Source: Deltaproteobacteria bacterium
GTDB lineage: Bacteria > Lernaellota > Lernaellaia > JACKCT01
NCBI GenBank assembly: GCA_027493875.1
Contig: JAOSJX010000002.1
Span: 1 to 64,000 of the forward strand
DNA length: 64,000 nucleotides
Reading direction: 5' to 3'
The notes below the pieces were generated by a model. That model made no database searches, was not told where the DNA came from, and saw only the letters and a program-made list of their open reading frames with translations. Position 1 is the first letter of the stretch, and each line of letters opens with the position of its first letter. Of the stretch, positions 20,095 through 28,966 are shown in pieces. The translations under genes were made by a program, and so were the position numbers.

Positions 20095-21731
20095 TTGAAA
20101 AAAACAGCCCTTCTGATCGCCGTCCTCGCGCTTTTCGCGGCCGGTCCGTGGTCCTGCGCCGATTGCGGCGACGACGGCGGCGGCGAGAACGCCGCCGGCG
20201 ATGACGATACCGCGGACGACGGACGGACGACGATACCGCCCACCACGATGACGATGATACCGGTGACGGCCCGCCGCTTCCGGGCGAGCGGCCCAATATC
20301 GTCGTTTTTATGGTGGACGACCTTGAATGCCGGATTCTCAACATTCTGCTCGAAAACGACGCGATGCCGAACCTCAAGCGGTATATCATCGACGAAGGGC
20401 TTGAATTTACGGACTCTTTCGTCTCTGACCCGCTTTGCTGCCCCTCGCGCGCGACGTTTTTAACGGGCCAGTATTCCCACAACAACAACGTGTGGAACAA
20501 CAACGCGCCGCTGGGTAGCGTGGTCAATCTCGACGAGAGCTCGACGGTGGCGACCTGGCTTCAGGCGGCGGGTTACCGGACGGCGATCGTTGGAAAATAT
20601 CTCAACGGTTACGGCGATCTCACCGAACGGACGTATATCCCGCCGGGATGGGATTTCTGGTTCGTCACCGCGGCGGGCGTCTACCAGATGTACGGTTACA
20701 CGGTGAACGCCAACGGAACGCTGGTCACATACGGTGACGCGGAGGAAGACTACCAGACGGATACGTATACCGACGCCGCGGTTGATTTTGTGAACGGCCA
20801 TTTCGCGTCGGACGATCCCGATCCCTTCTTCCTCTGGGCGGTGCCGCTTCCGCCGCACGTCGAATTTCCGGAGGATTGGAGCGAAACGCTCCACGGGCTA
20901 TCGGGATGGTACGAGCTGTCGATCCGGCCCGCGCCGCGTCACCTGGGGTCTTTCGATCTCCCGATGCCGCACGATCCGTCTTTCAACGAAGAGGACATGA
21001 GCGACAAGCCGGGCTGGCTCAATTTCCGGCCCAAACTGGACGCTCAGGATTTGGCGAACGTCGAGCGGCAGTTCAACGCCATGCTCGCGTCGATGCTCGC
21101 GGTGGACGACATGATCGGCGCGGTCGTCGGGGCGGTGGAGGAGCACGGCGCCCTCGACAGCACGGTCATCATGTTCACGTCGGACAACGGCTATCTGCAA
21201 GGGCGCCATCTGATTCCGGGAAAGACCGCGGCGTACGAGGAGTCCATCCGCGTGCCGCTCTATATCCGCGTGCCGTGGGAAGAAGGAGTGCGCGTCACCG
21301 ACCGGGTCGTGCTCAACAACGATCTGGCGCCGACGATCGCGGCGCTGGCGGGTGTGCCGCCCGCGCACCTGGTGGACGGCGTGTCGATTCTGCCGGTGAT
21401 CGACGATCCGGAGATCGAAAACTGGCGAACGCGCTTTCTGATCGAACACAAGTCCTCATCCAACCTGCCGTGGGAAGTGCCGGATTACGCCGCCGTCCGC
21501 ACGTTGCCCAAGACCCTCGGGGAAGACAACCTCGCCTTCTTCCAATACTATTATCAAGGCGAACCGATCTCCGAGGAGTTTTACGATCTCGATACCGATC
21601 GCTATCAGATCGACAGCCTGCACGCCGACACGTCACCCAACCGAGTGCACCAGCGGACCAAACTCAAAACCTATCTGGAACAGTTGGCGAACTGCCGCGG
21701 GCTCGAGTGCCAGATCGCGGAGTTTCCGTAA
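20095..21731 (+). CDS. sulfatase lipoprotein, frameshifted
   Basis: This is a type I sulfatase of the alkaline phosphatase superfamily, exported as a lipoprotein (TTG start, MKKTALLIAVLALFAAGPWSC). An Asp-rich spacer crosses a frame change near 20220. The catalytic domain begins with NIVVFMVDDLE (metal Asp pair). The activation motif is CCPSRATFLTGQ, where the first Cys would become formylglycine. TSDNGYLQGRH supplies further metal ligands. The reading frame then runs intact to 21731, giving about 545 codons. Activation needs an FGE or anSME elsewhere, because the nearby SUMF1 protein lacks the Cys pair. The target is likely a sulfated glycan. Confidence 0.87.
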
Positions 21732-21868
21732 TTCGCCGATCCTTAAATTCGGCCGATTTTCGATATTCGTCATTCGGCCGCGCGTCCGCGCCCCGTAAGT
21801 AAGCGTGCCCATGGACGGGCGCCGTGTTTTTATGGCAAGGGAAGGCGCGTCAATGGAGGTCACGAAAA

Positions 21869-22174
21869 ATGGCGGCGAAATACGAGAACTTCGCGGAGTT
21901 TTATCCGTTCTATCTTTCCGAGCACAGCAACCGGACGAACCGGCGGCTGCATTTTACCGGCAGTACCGGCGTGTTGCTGCTTCTGGCCTACCTCCTATTT
22001 ACGCAATCTTGGGGGCTGCTCGTTTTTCTTCCGGTGGTCGGGTACGGGTTCGCTTGGATCGGGCATTTCTTCGTGGAAAAGAACAAGCCCGCGAGCTTCA
22101 AACAGCCGTGGTTCAGCTTCATGGCCGACTGGGTCATGTACAAGGACATCTTGACCGGCAAGATTCCGTTTTAG
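21869..22174 (+). CDS. Mpo1-like (DUF962) membrane protein
   Basis: This is a small integral membrane protein of the Mpo1/YGL010w/DUF962 family; the yeast member is a 2-hydroxy fatty acid dioxygenase. Start 21869 is preferred over the ORF-track start because GGAGG lies 9 nt upstream. Conserved parts are FAEFYPFYLSEH, RRLHFTGS, GYGFAWIGHFFVEKNKPASF and the helical segments between. The His residues of H-(x)n-H and GHFF are the likely Fe ligands. At about 101 aa it is short but typical for bacterial versions. No operon partner is evident. Confidence 0.8.
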   Translation: MAAKYENFAEFYPFYLSEHSNRTNRRLHFTGSTGVLLLLAYLLFTQSWGLLVFLPVVGYGFAWIGHFFVEKNKPASFKQPWFSFMADWVMYKDILTGKIPF

Positions 22175-22256
22175 TCCATTTCGTGACATTTTTATGGCGC
22201 TTCGATGACGTCCGTGCTATCGTTCTCCGCCAATTTTCGATGGGGAGACGTCGCGG

Positions 22257-23759
22257 ATGCTTACCCGAAAAACCGTTGCCATCACTGTCTTTTTCTGCCT
22301 TTTGACGGCACCCGCGGTGTTCGCGGACATTCACGCGGGACCGTGGCTCATGAACTTGTCCAAGCGCGGCGTGACCGTCAAATGGGAGTCGGTCGAACAG
22401 CCCGGCACCGTGGAATGGGGCGAGACCGAATCGCTCGGCAATACGCTGGACGCGGAATACGACGGCACCGCCATTCACAAGGCGACGCTCGAATGCCTGA
22501 AGCCTGAAACGCGTTATTACTACCGTGTTAAGTCGGGCGCGTCGCAAACAGCAATCGAATCGTTCTTCACCGGCCCGGAACGCGATACGCCTTTCACGTT
22601 CGTGGTCTACGGCGACACGCGCAACAACATGGACGATCACCAGAGCGTGGTGGATGCCATCGTCGCGGACGCGCCGGAGTTCGTGGTCCACGTCGGCGAT
22701 CTGGTCGACATCGCGATCTGGCAACCGGAATGGGATGATTTCTGGGCCGTCGCGGAATCCATGACCAAAACGATCCCGTTTTTCCCCATCATGGGCAATC
22801 ACGAGTTTTGGGGCGGGCAGCCGCTGTTCCGGCGCTACTTTTCGAACCCGCTCGCGCCCGCGGACGAAGGCAGCCGTTACGCGTTTTCGTACGGCAACGC
22901 CTATTTCATCATGATCGATATCGCGCAGCTCTTCATTCCCGGTTCGGCGCAGTACGCGTGGGTCCAATCCCAACTTCAGGCCGCGGCAGACGCGCCGGGT
23001 ATTAAGCACTGTTTCGTCTTCGCGCACTTCCCGCCGTTCTCCGCCGCGAACCACGGCGAGGACCTGGACGTGAAGTCGTTCCGCAACGCGATGACGCCGC
23101 TTTTCGAACAGTACGACGTGGACCTGGTTTTCGGGTCGCACGATCACAACTACCAGCACAGCAAGGTCAACGACATCGATTACATCGTCACGGGCGGCGG
23201 CGGCGCGGATACGTACAGCGTGCATCCGGAGGCGTGGACGGTCGTCGGTGAGGAAGTCCTGAACCACGTGCTCGTCGAAGTGGACGGCGACCTCGTGACG
23301 ATCACCGGCAAGCGGCCGAACGGCTCGGTGATCGAGACCTTTGACGTGCAAATGGATTTCGGCGGCGCCGGCACGGGCGACGATTTTCCCGAGCTTTGCT
23401 ACGACAACGATTACGACCTCGACGGGATTGTGGACGGCGAGGAATACGCCGGCTGCACGAATCCCTACGACGCGGACACGGACGGCGATACCTACAACGA
23501 CGGCGACGAAATCGACGCGGGAAGCGATCCCTGCGATCCGCTCTCCGTTCCTTCGGGTGATGACGACGCCGATGACGATGCGGACGATGATGCCGACGAC
23601 GACGCCGACGATGACGTCGACGATGACGACGATTTCAATCCGCCGGGCGACGATGATGACGATACCGCTGGCTCCGACGATGACGCCGCGGATGATGACG
23701 ACGGCACCCCCGTCACGGGCGACGACGATGACGACGGCGGCGGCGGATGCGGCTGTTAA
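22257..23759 (+). CDS. purple-acid-phosphatase-like metallophosphoesterase with C-terminal Cys tail
   Basis: This intact 500-aa secreted enzyme has GGGGAG 9 nt before the ATG and a signal peptide ending near VFADIH. An Fn3-like PAP N-domain (residues about 26-105) precedes the calcineurin-type fold: YGDTRN (Asp120), VGDLVD (Asp148), GNHE (181-183), FAHFPPF and GSHDHN. After about residue 375 there are thrombospondin-3-like calcium repeats (DYDLDGIVDGEE, DADTDGDTYNDGDE). A long Asp-rich spacer follows and the protein ends in GGGGCGC. It should act as a phosphomonoesterase outside the inner membrane. No hydrophobic C-terminal helix follows the Cys tail, unlike MYXO-CTERM proteins. Confidence 0.88.
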   Translation: MLTRKTVAITVFFCLLTAPAVFADIHAGPWLMNLSKRGVTVKWESVEQPGTVEWGETESLGNTLDAEYDGTAIHKATLECLKPETRYYYRVKSGASQTAIESFFTGPERDTPFTFVVYGDTRNNMDDHQSVVDAIVADAPEFVVHVGDLVDIAIWQPEWDDFWAVAESMTKTIPFFPIMGNHEFWGGQPLFRRYFSNPLAPADEGSRYAFSYGNAYFIMIDIAQLFIPGSAQYAWVQSQLQAAADAPGIKHCFVFAHFPPFSAANHGEDLDVKSFRNAMTPLFEQYDVDLVFGSHDHNYQHSKVNDIDYIVTGGGGADTYSVHPEAWTVVGEEVLNHVLVEVDGDLVTITGKRPNGSVIETFDVQMDFGGAGTGDDFPELCYDNDYDLDGIVDGEEYAGCTNPYDADTDGDTYNDGDEIDAGSDPCDPLSVPSGDDDADDDADDDADDDADDDVDDDDDFNPPGDDDDDTAGSDDDAADDDDGTPVTGDDDDDGGGGCGC

Positions 23760-23762
23760 ATT

Positions 23763-23842
23763 AGTAGCCAGTAGCCAGTGGCCGGTAGCCAGTGGCCAGC
23801 GGCCAGTAGCCAGTAGCCGGTAGCGAGTGGCCAGCGGCCGGT
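23763..23842. repeat. simple tandem repeat AGTAGCCAGTGGCC
   Basis: Degenerate copies of (C)AGTAGCCAGTGGCCGGT run for about 80 bp directly after the phosphatase stop. The tract is coding in no supported frame. It is likely a slippage repeat. Confidence 0.7.
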
Positions 23843-23917
23843 TGTCGGCGAATAGCGGCCCGCGATTTGCGGCGGCAGGATGTGGATCGAGCCGCCGGTT
23901 CGTGACAAGATGCGCCG

Positions 23918-25159
23918 ATGCTCATGCCATGGATGAGGCGGATCGGCGCCGCCGTTTTCACGATCGGCTTCCTGCCTTGCGCGTCATTCGCGCAAGAAAG
24001 TTCACCCTGGGACACGCGTATCGTCGGTGACGCCTTTCTTTCGTGGCGTTCCAACATCACGGTTTGGTACGAAAACTACGATCGGCGCCGCGAGACGACC
24101 GGAGATCAATATTTCACGTTCGATCGCCTGCGCCTCGGCGCGGAAAGCCTGAACGACGACGGCTTGTCCGTTCGCCTCTCGATGGAAGTGACACAACCCG
24201 ACGCCAGCCAGCAGGGGCGCAAAGGCGCGTACATTTCTCCAAGGGATATGGAAGAGCCGCCCGCCTGGCAACTCGCCCCGCAGGCCGCTTGGGCGCGCTA
24301 TCAGGCGGGACGGGGCTTTGCGATTTCCGGCGGGCTCGTTCCGACGTCCTACATAGGATTTCTCAATAAGGCCTGGCGTTTCCGTTTTCTGGAAAAGTCG
24401 CCCTATGAGCTGTGGCTTTTTCGCCGCGCGCCGCTCACCGACCGATTCATTGTGCTCGAAGACGCCGTCTCGCTCCGGCCGGTGGCCGATCCCCGGGAGC
24501 CGCCGACCGAGACGGACCTCGGCGTTACGATTGATGGCCGTCCGCTGGGGCCTTTCGTTGAATATCAAATCGGTTACTACGCCGGCGAAGGCAACGCCAT
24601 CGCGGAAACAAGCCCCGGCAAAGCCGGCGAGGCCCGGCTCACGCTTTACCCGCTGGCCAACGTCGATCTCTTGGAGGGGCTCTCTCTCACGGGATTTGTT
24701 CACGCCGAGAAAGTCGAACCGGACGAAGAAGAAACTCTTTTTCGCTACTGCGGGCTGTTTCACTACTCCGTCCTCACGCGGCACGGACGCTCTTTAGGCT
24801 TGGGCGCCGAATTGGATAACCAAATTTATCGGCCGCGGCGCGACGCGACGGAACACGAAATCATCCACTCCATCCTCTTTTCCTTTTTCTTCTATACGGA
24901 GACCGCCCCCGATCTCTTTCTTGTCTTCCGCCACGACCACCTGGATCCCAACAATAGGAACGGCACGCAATCGAACGGCTACAAAGACGAGCAAAGCCTG
25001 TTTCTCCTCGGCCTCGTCTACCGTTTCAACGCTCACGTTCAGGTCGGCGGAAATCTTCGTCTCATCAGCAAGCGAGAGGAAATACTGAACAACGCGCATA
25101 AAAACCGAATTTCCGATCCGGAGGGTTTCTCGTTCGTTCAGCTCGGCCTGGAATTTTAA
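23918..25159 (+). CDS. porin-like outer-membrane beta-barrel protein
   Basis: This intact 413-aa protein has a signal peptide (RRIGAAVFTIGFLPCASFAQ) and alternating aromatic/hydrophobic strands throughout. Examples are WDTRIVGDAFLSWRSNITVWYENY, FTFDRLRLGAE and FVEYQIGYYAGEG. The last residues are FSFVQLGLEF, ending in Phe as outer-membrane barrels recognised by BamA usually do. A phosphate-selective or similar 16-18-strand porin is likely but the substrate is not evident. Three in-frame ATGs (23918, 23924, 23933) make the exact start uncertain. It stands alone on the plus strand. Confidence 0.8.
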   Translation: MLMPWMRRIGAAVFTIGFLPCASFAQESSPWDTRIVGDAFLSWRSNITVWYENYDRRRETTGDQYFTFDRLRLGAESLNDDGLSVRLSMEVTQPDASQQGRKGAYISPRDMEEPPAWQLAPQAAWARYQAGRGFAISGGLVPTSYIGFLNKAWRFRFLEKSPYELWLFRRAPLTDRFIVLEDAVSLRPVADPREPPTETDLGVTIDGRPLGPFVEYQIGYYAGEGNAIAETSPGKAGEARLTLYPLANVDLLEGLSLTGFVHAEKVEPDEEETLFRYCGLFHYSVLTRHGRSLGLGAELDNQIYRPRRDATEHEIIHSILFSFFFYTETAPDLFLVFRHDHLDPNNRNGTQSNGYKDEQSLFLLGLVYRFNAHVQVGGNLRLISKREEILNNAHKNRISDPEGFSFVQLGLEF

Positions 25160-25205
25160 GGTTAGAGCGCTTCACTGTTTTTCGTAGCCGTCTATCGACC
25201 GCGTC

Positions 25206-25345
25206 GGTGGTTCATCGGTGCCGCCCGGTCGACAGTTCACAGTTCAAAGTCGACAGTCGACCCCCCCCACGGACGGAAGCCGCCGCGACGCTGGAGAATG
25301 CCGTCAACCGTCGACTGAAAACCGTCGACCGCACCTGCCTCGTCA
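25206..25345. repeat. dispersed intergenic repeat, second copy
   Basis: The reverse complement of this stretch contains GCGGTCGACGGTTTTCAGTC, then GCATTCTCCAGCGTCGCGG, then a GTCGACTTTGAACTG phrase. It aligns imperfectly with the outer parts of the composite repeat at 9885-10360. A C9 run lies inside. It sits between convergent porin and DUF3570 genes. Confidence 0.55.
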
Positions 25346-25378
25346 TTGTCGAGGAGATCCGTAAATTCGCGAACCGCT

Positions 25379-26540
25379 CTAGAACTGGAAGAGCACATTG
25401 CCGCCCACGATGGGGGCCTGATAGCCTTCCTCCAGCCCGTTGCGCGGCGTCTGGTAGTAGTAGTCGAAGTCGATGCCGCCCGAGACGCGCGTCGCGCCGG
25501 CGGGGAGATCTTCCGCGAGATAGACCAGCCGGAGACCGCCCAACCACGATTGAAATCCCTGGAGCACCGCGTTCGCGGGAATAATCGTCGTCCACTTCCG
25601 GGTCCGCGGCGACCGTCGAGTACGGCGAGGCAAGCTGCCGGTAGTATCGAGCGCGGGCTCTTAGCATCGTGCGTTTGCCGACGCCGAAGAACCACGCGGC
25701 CGTCCCGCTCTGCCCGTCGCACCCCCATTCGTCCCAGCCGTATTGGTAATCGGCGCGTAGCGACATCCTCTTTCGCAGATATCTGGTCACCGTGATCGAC
25801 CCGGCCGCCCGCGCCCGGTTTTCGGGAAGCTTTTCGGCGCCCACCGTCTTCGCGGCGGGGGGTGACCGCAGAATCACATCTCGCTCGGGACTTTCAAGGG
25901 CGCCGCGCTCGACGCGCGCCATGGCGGCCACGGTGGCCACCATTTTGCGGCTGAGAATCTGCTGCAACGCCAACGATCCGCCGTCCGTGTCCTTACGGCC
26001 CGGAAGATCGAGTTCCGCCTTACGCTCGTTATCGTCGGTCATGACCTTGTCAAAATTGTGGTACCACGTCGCCGCAATCGACGCGTTACGGTGGGCGAGA
26101 TACCGGCGGTACGACGCGAACGCCGTGTGACTCTCGTAAACCGACTCGTGGGAATAGATATAGCCGGCGGCCGCATCGTTTTCACCAACGAGGGCGCGGC
26201 CGAAAGCGGAAAGTTCCCGGCGTGTTCGTATCCAATTCGGCTGGCTGATCTCAAATCGACCGCGCTGCCGATTGGAGAACCCGCCAACATACGCGTCCTC
26301 GACGGTATTCCCAACCTTCGTCGACGCCGACGAAATGCCGTCGACCAGCGCTCGCGCCGTGACGGAATAGCGGCCGTTCAAGCCCTTCGTGTAATCGACG
26401 GCCCCCGTAAGAATATAATTGTTCTCGGTATCGGCGAAGATTCTAATGAGAGAACCGAGTTCATCGCTCCACGCGGCGGCGGGCGTGATAAAAGCCAGGC
26501 AGGCCGCGAGAAGGGCCGTCGCTCGGAAGCGCGAGGACAC
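25379..26540 (-). CDS. DUF3570 outer-membrane protein, frameshifted
   Basis: This is a DUF3570-type predicted outer-membrane barrel. A signal peptide (MSSRFRATALLAACLAFITPAAAW) starts at a GTG 5 nt after the DUF4266 stop. Family landmarks include GAVDYTKGLNGRYSVTARALVDGISSAST. The track ORF runs past the true end. A frame change near 25580 (DDDYS to NAVLQGFQSW) leads to a natural terminus GGNVLFQF at 25379, ending in Phe like other barrels. The length becomes about 387 codons. DUF3570 and DUF4266 genes are usually neighbours, often with thioredoxin-like and FMN-transferase genes. The role is unknown. Confidence 0.82.
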
Positions 26541-26545
26541 CGGCG

Positions 26546-26767
26546 TTATTTGCAGCCGCAGCCGGCCGACGCACTCCCGGCCTTCGGGAGGCAGGACTCG
26601 CGCGTTTGCAACATTTTCTGCTCGTAAAGATCGGCGAGGCCTTCGTTGTCCTGACTCATCGCCGGGTCGGCCAGAAGTTCACGGTCGTAGGGAGCCACAA
26701 CAACGCACGCCGACGCCATGACGGCCGCGGCTATTCCCAACGCAATCCAGACCCAGAATTTTCGCAT
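26546..26767 (-). CDS. DUF4266 small lipoprotein with C-terminal GCGC tail
   Basis: This is a 73-aa lipoprotein with its lipidated Cys at 21 (MASAC), preceded by GGAGG 8 nt before the ATG. The motif PYDRELLADPAMSQDNEGL is diagnostic of the DUF4266 family. The tail SAGCGCK is the family's usual Gly/Cys-rich end. It is translated just before the DUF3570 protein, and the pair probably works together at the outer membrane. Function is unknown, but the Cys tail suggests metal binding or covalent modification. Confidence 0.85.
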   Translation of the reverse strand: MRKFWVWIALGIAAAVMASACVVVAPYDRELLADPAMSQDNEGLADLYEQKMLQTRESCLPKAGSASAGCGCK

Positions 26768-26827
26768 GACATGCCACCTCCAAGCGCGCGCACGTTAGCA
26801 CAAGCGATCCCGAGGCGACAATTTAGG

Positions 26828-27145
26828 TTAGCCGGCTTCGCTTTCGTAGGTCTGGCGCCAGGCCTCGAAGCCGCCGATGATGCTGTAAACTTCCTTAAAG
26901 CCCTGATCCAGGAAGTACGCGGCCCCGCCCTGGCTGACGAAGCCATGGTAGCAATAGACGAGCAGACAGCGGTTTTTATCCGCACCGTCCACAAATTCTT
27001 CGACGTTGTGATCGCCGACGTGAGCGGCGCCCGGAATGTGCGCGTTGCGGAAGGCCAACGGGTCGCGAACATCCACGAAGGTCGCGTTCCCCTCATCCAG
27101 GCGTTTTTTGGCTTCTTCAACCGTTAACTGGGGCGCCTCGTTCAT
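26828..27145 (-). CDS. rhodanese-like sulfurtransferase, GlpE type
   Basis: This is a single-domain 105-aa rhodanese. FVDVRDPLAFRNAHIPGAAHV is the CH2A region. The active-site loop is YCYHGFVSQGG with the persulfide-forming Cys at 65. GFKEVYSIIGGFEAW is the C-terminal signature. The frame is intact, and GGAGG lies just upstream of the ATG. No signal peptide is seen, so it is cytoplasmic. It follows the same direction as the DUF4266-DUF3570 pair, 60 bp upstream of it, and could share a transcript. Confidence 0.9.
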   Translation of the reverse strand: MNEAPQLTVEEAKKRLDEGNATFVDVRDPLAFRNAHIPGAAHVGDHNVEEFVDGADKNRCLLVYCYHGFVSQGGAAYFLDQGFKEVYSIIGGFEAWRQTYESEAG

Positions 27146-27477
27146 TGCCGTTCCTCCATCCCTGAAACAGACTTATTAACGCAAACCGGACTTCGAGACC
27201 ACATTGCGCGCACGTCCACGTAATCCCGCCAACGTCTAGGGCAACCGAGACGAAGCTCCCGCGTCGCCGTTTTTTTCCGGCGCGAGAACACCCTGACGAG
27301 CATCACATAAATTGCTGTATTTTCACACGTTTATGGCAATCCCCTGGAAGCGGCGTCCCGGGAGCAGACAACGAAATCCAAAAAAAGGGGCGTCACGATT
27401 CAGTCAGGCGCAAAACATCGTCACGAAGCCGCCACATTCTTGTATGATGCTTGCGCCCGCCGCGTCGTGGGGAAACG
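27146..27477. other. intergenic region, divergent promoters expected
   Basis: This 332-bp gap separates the minus-strand rhodanese and the plus-strand kinase module. I see no gene, repeat or strong hairpin. A small plus ORF at 27312-27539 has no recognisable features. Confidence 0.4.
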
Positions 27478-28221
27478 ATGAAAAACGGAGAAGTTATGGG
27501 GCCAAGACAATCCGCCACCCGAAACGTCCGCCGGCCTAAAGCCGCGACGCGCCGTTTTCCCGGGGCGCTTGTCGTCGTCGAAGGCATCGACGGGTCGGGC
27601 AAGAGCACGCAGCTTTATCTTCTGAAACGATGGATGGAAATCAAGGGATACCGCGTCCACTTCACCGAATGGAACTCATCGCCCATTGTCCGGTCGGCGA
27701 CGCGCCGCGGCAAAAAAAGGCAGAGTCTGACACCGACAACGTTTTCGCTTCTCCACGCCGCGGATCTCGCCGACCGGTGCGAACGGCAGATTCTCCCGCT
27801 CCTGCACGGCGGGTATATCGTTTTGGCGGACCGTTATATTTACACGGCGTTCGCGCGGGACGGCGCGCGCGGCTGCGATCCGGCGTGGATTCGCAATCTC
27901 TATCACTTCGCGCCGGTTCCCGACCTCACCTTCTATTTCCGGGCGCCGCTCGATATCTCGCTCAACCGCATCCTGATCGGACGGCCGCAACTCAAATTCT
28001 ACGAAGCCGGCATGGACATGCGTCTCTCGGTGGACCCGGTGGAAAGCTTCAAGCTGTTCCAGGGCATGATCATGGAGCAATACGATCTCATGGCCGAGAG
28101 CGACGGCTTCGTGATGATGGACGCCACGCTGCCGATGGACAAACTGCAGCAGACGATGCGCCAGATCGTCCAGACGCGGATCGACCTTCCGCGCTTTCTG
28201 CCGAAGGGCGGGCCGGCATGA
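27478..28221 (+). CDS. thymidylate-kinase-like P-loop kinase, copy 1
   Basis: This intact protein of the thymidylate kinase superfamily has the P-loop EGIDGSGKST, the LADRYIYTAFARDGARG (DR-Y) motif and a LID-like region that is longer than in Tmk. It uses ATP to phosphorylate a small substrate; whether that is dTMP is uncertain because a second paralogue follows and the gene lies in a polyphosphate-type cluster. The start could be ATG 27478 or ATG 27496, the latter with GGAG 5 nt upstream. It overlaps the next gene by ATGA. The Arg-rich N-terminal tail is unusual. Confidence 0.8.
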   Translation: MKNGEVMGPRQSATRNVRRPKAATRRFPGALVVVEGIDGSGKSTQLYLLKRWMEIKGYRVHFTEWNSSPIVRSATRRGKKRQSLTPTTFSLLHAADLADRCERQILPLLHGGYIVLADRYIYTAFARDGARGCDPAWIRNLYHFAPVPDLTFYFRAPLDISLNRILIGRPQLKFYEAGMDMRLSVDPVESFKLFQGMIMEQYDLMAESDGFVMMDATLPMDKLQQTMRQIVQTRIDLPRFLPKGGPA

Positions 28222-28960
28222 GCACGCCGAAACGGTTTTACGGCAAGGGGCTTCCCCGGCGTCGATCCGTCGTTGCTCACGGGAACGCTGATCGTGCTGG
28301 AGGGGATCGACGGCTCGGGGCGCTCCACGCAGATCGCGCTTTTAAAAGAGTGGCTCGAGTCCCAGTGCTTCGCCGTCGAGACGATCGGATTGCGCCGGTC
28401 GAACCTCATGAAGAAGAACATCGACGACCTGGTGGCGCGCAACGACGTGACGCCGGTAACGCTGGCCCTCATGTACGCCACGGATTTTTCGACCAGCTCG
28501 AAAACGTCATGATCCCGGCGCTGCGCGCGGGCGTGGTCGTGCTGGCGGACCGCTACATTTATACGCCTCATCGCGCGGGCGGCGGTGCGCGGCCTGACGC
28601 GTAAATACCTCGAATGGATCTATCAGATCGCGCTCAAGCCGGACCTCACGTTCTGGCTGGACGTGTCGCCGAACCTCGCCTTCGAGCGTGTCTTCAAAAA
28701 GTCCCAGGCGATCAGCTTCTGGGAGTCGGGCCGCGATCTTTCGCTGTCGGACGATCTTTTCGAGTCGTTTATCCGCTACCAGACGATGGTCCGGCGGCAG
28801 CTCGTGTCGCAGTCGAAAAAGCACCCGTTCATCACTTACTCCGAACGACGGGTCCGTCGCCGAACTCAATGCCAAACTCCGCCGCCGGATCGCGTCGTAT
28901 CTGGGCATCAAAAAGATCGCGTACCGGCCTTCCGCTTCGCTCTCGCATCTTTTACGCTAG
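28218..28960 (+). CDS. thymidylate-kinase-like P-loop kinase, copy 2, multiply frameshifted
   Basis: This is a paralogue of the preceding gene. It begins at an ATGA overlap (MSTPKRFYGKGLP). It needs four single-base corrections: near 28252 (an extra C in CCCC), 28484 (a missing T in TTTTTT), 28566 (an extra C) and 28848 (an extra G). The corrected protein reads LIVLEGIDGSGRST, YATDFFDQLENVMIPALRAGVVVLADRYIYT, VRGLTRKYLEWIYQIALKPDLTFWLDVSPNLAFERV and ends YRPSASLSHLLR. Because every correction restores the same fold, sequencing error is likelier than decay. Function is probably linked to copy 1, perhaps as a heterodimer. Confidence 0.78.
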
Positions 28961-28966
28961 GGTTTC

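Noticed and set aside
27312-27539. 75-aa plus ORF before the kinase pair
   Set aside because: No RBS, no domain, overlaps the kinase start in another frame.
28218-28960. programmed ribosomal frameshifting
   Set aside because: Shifts occur in both directions at many sites and in unrelated genes without slippery heptamers plus stimulatory structure; sequencing error explains them better.
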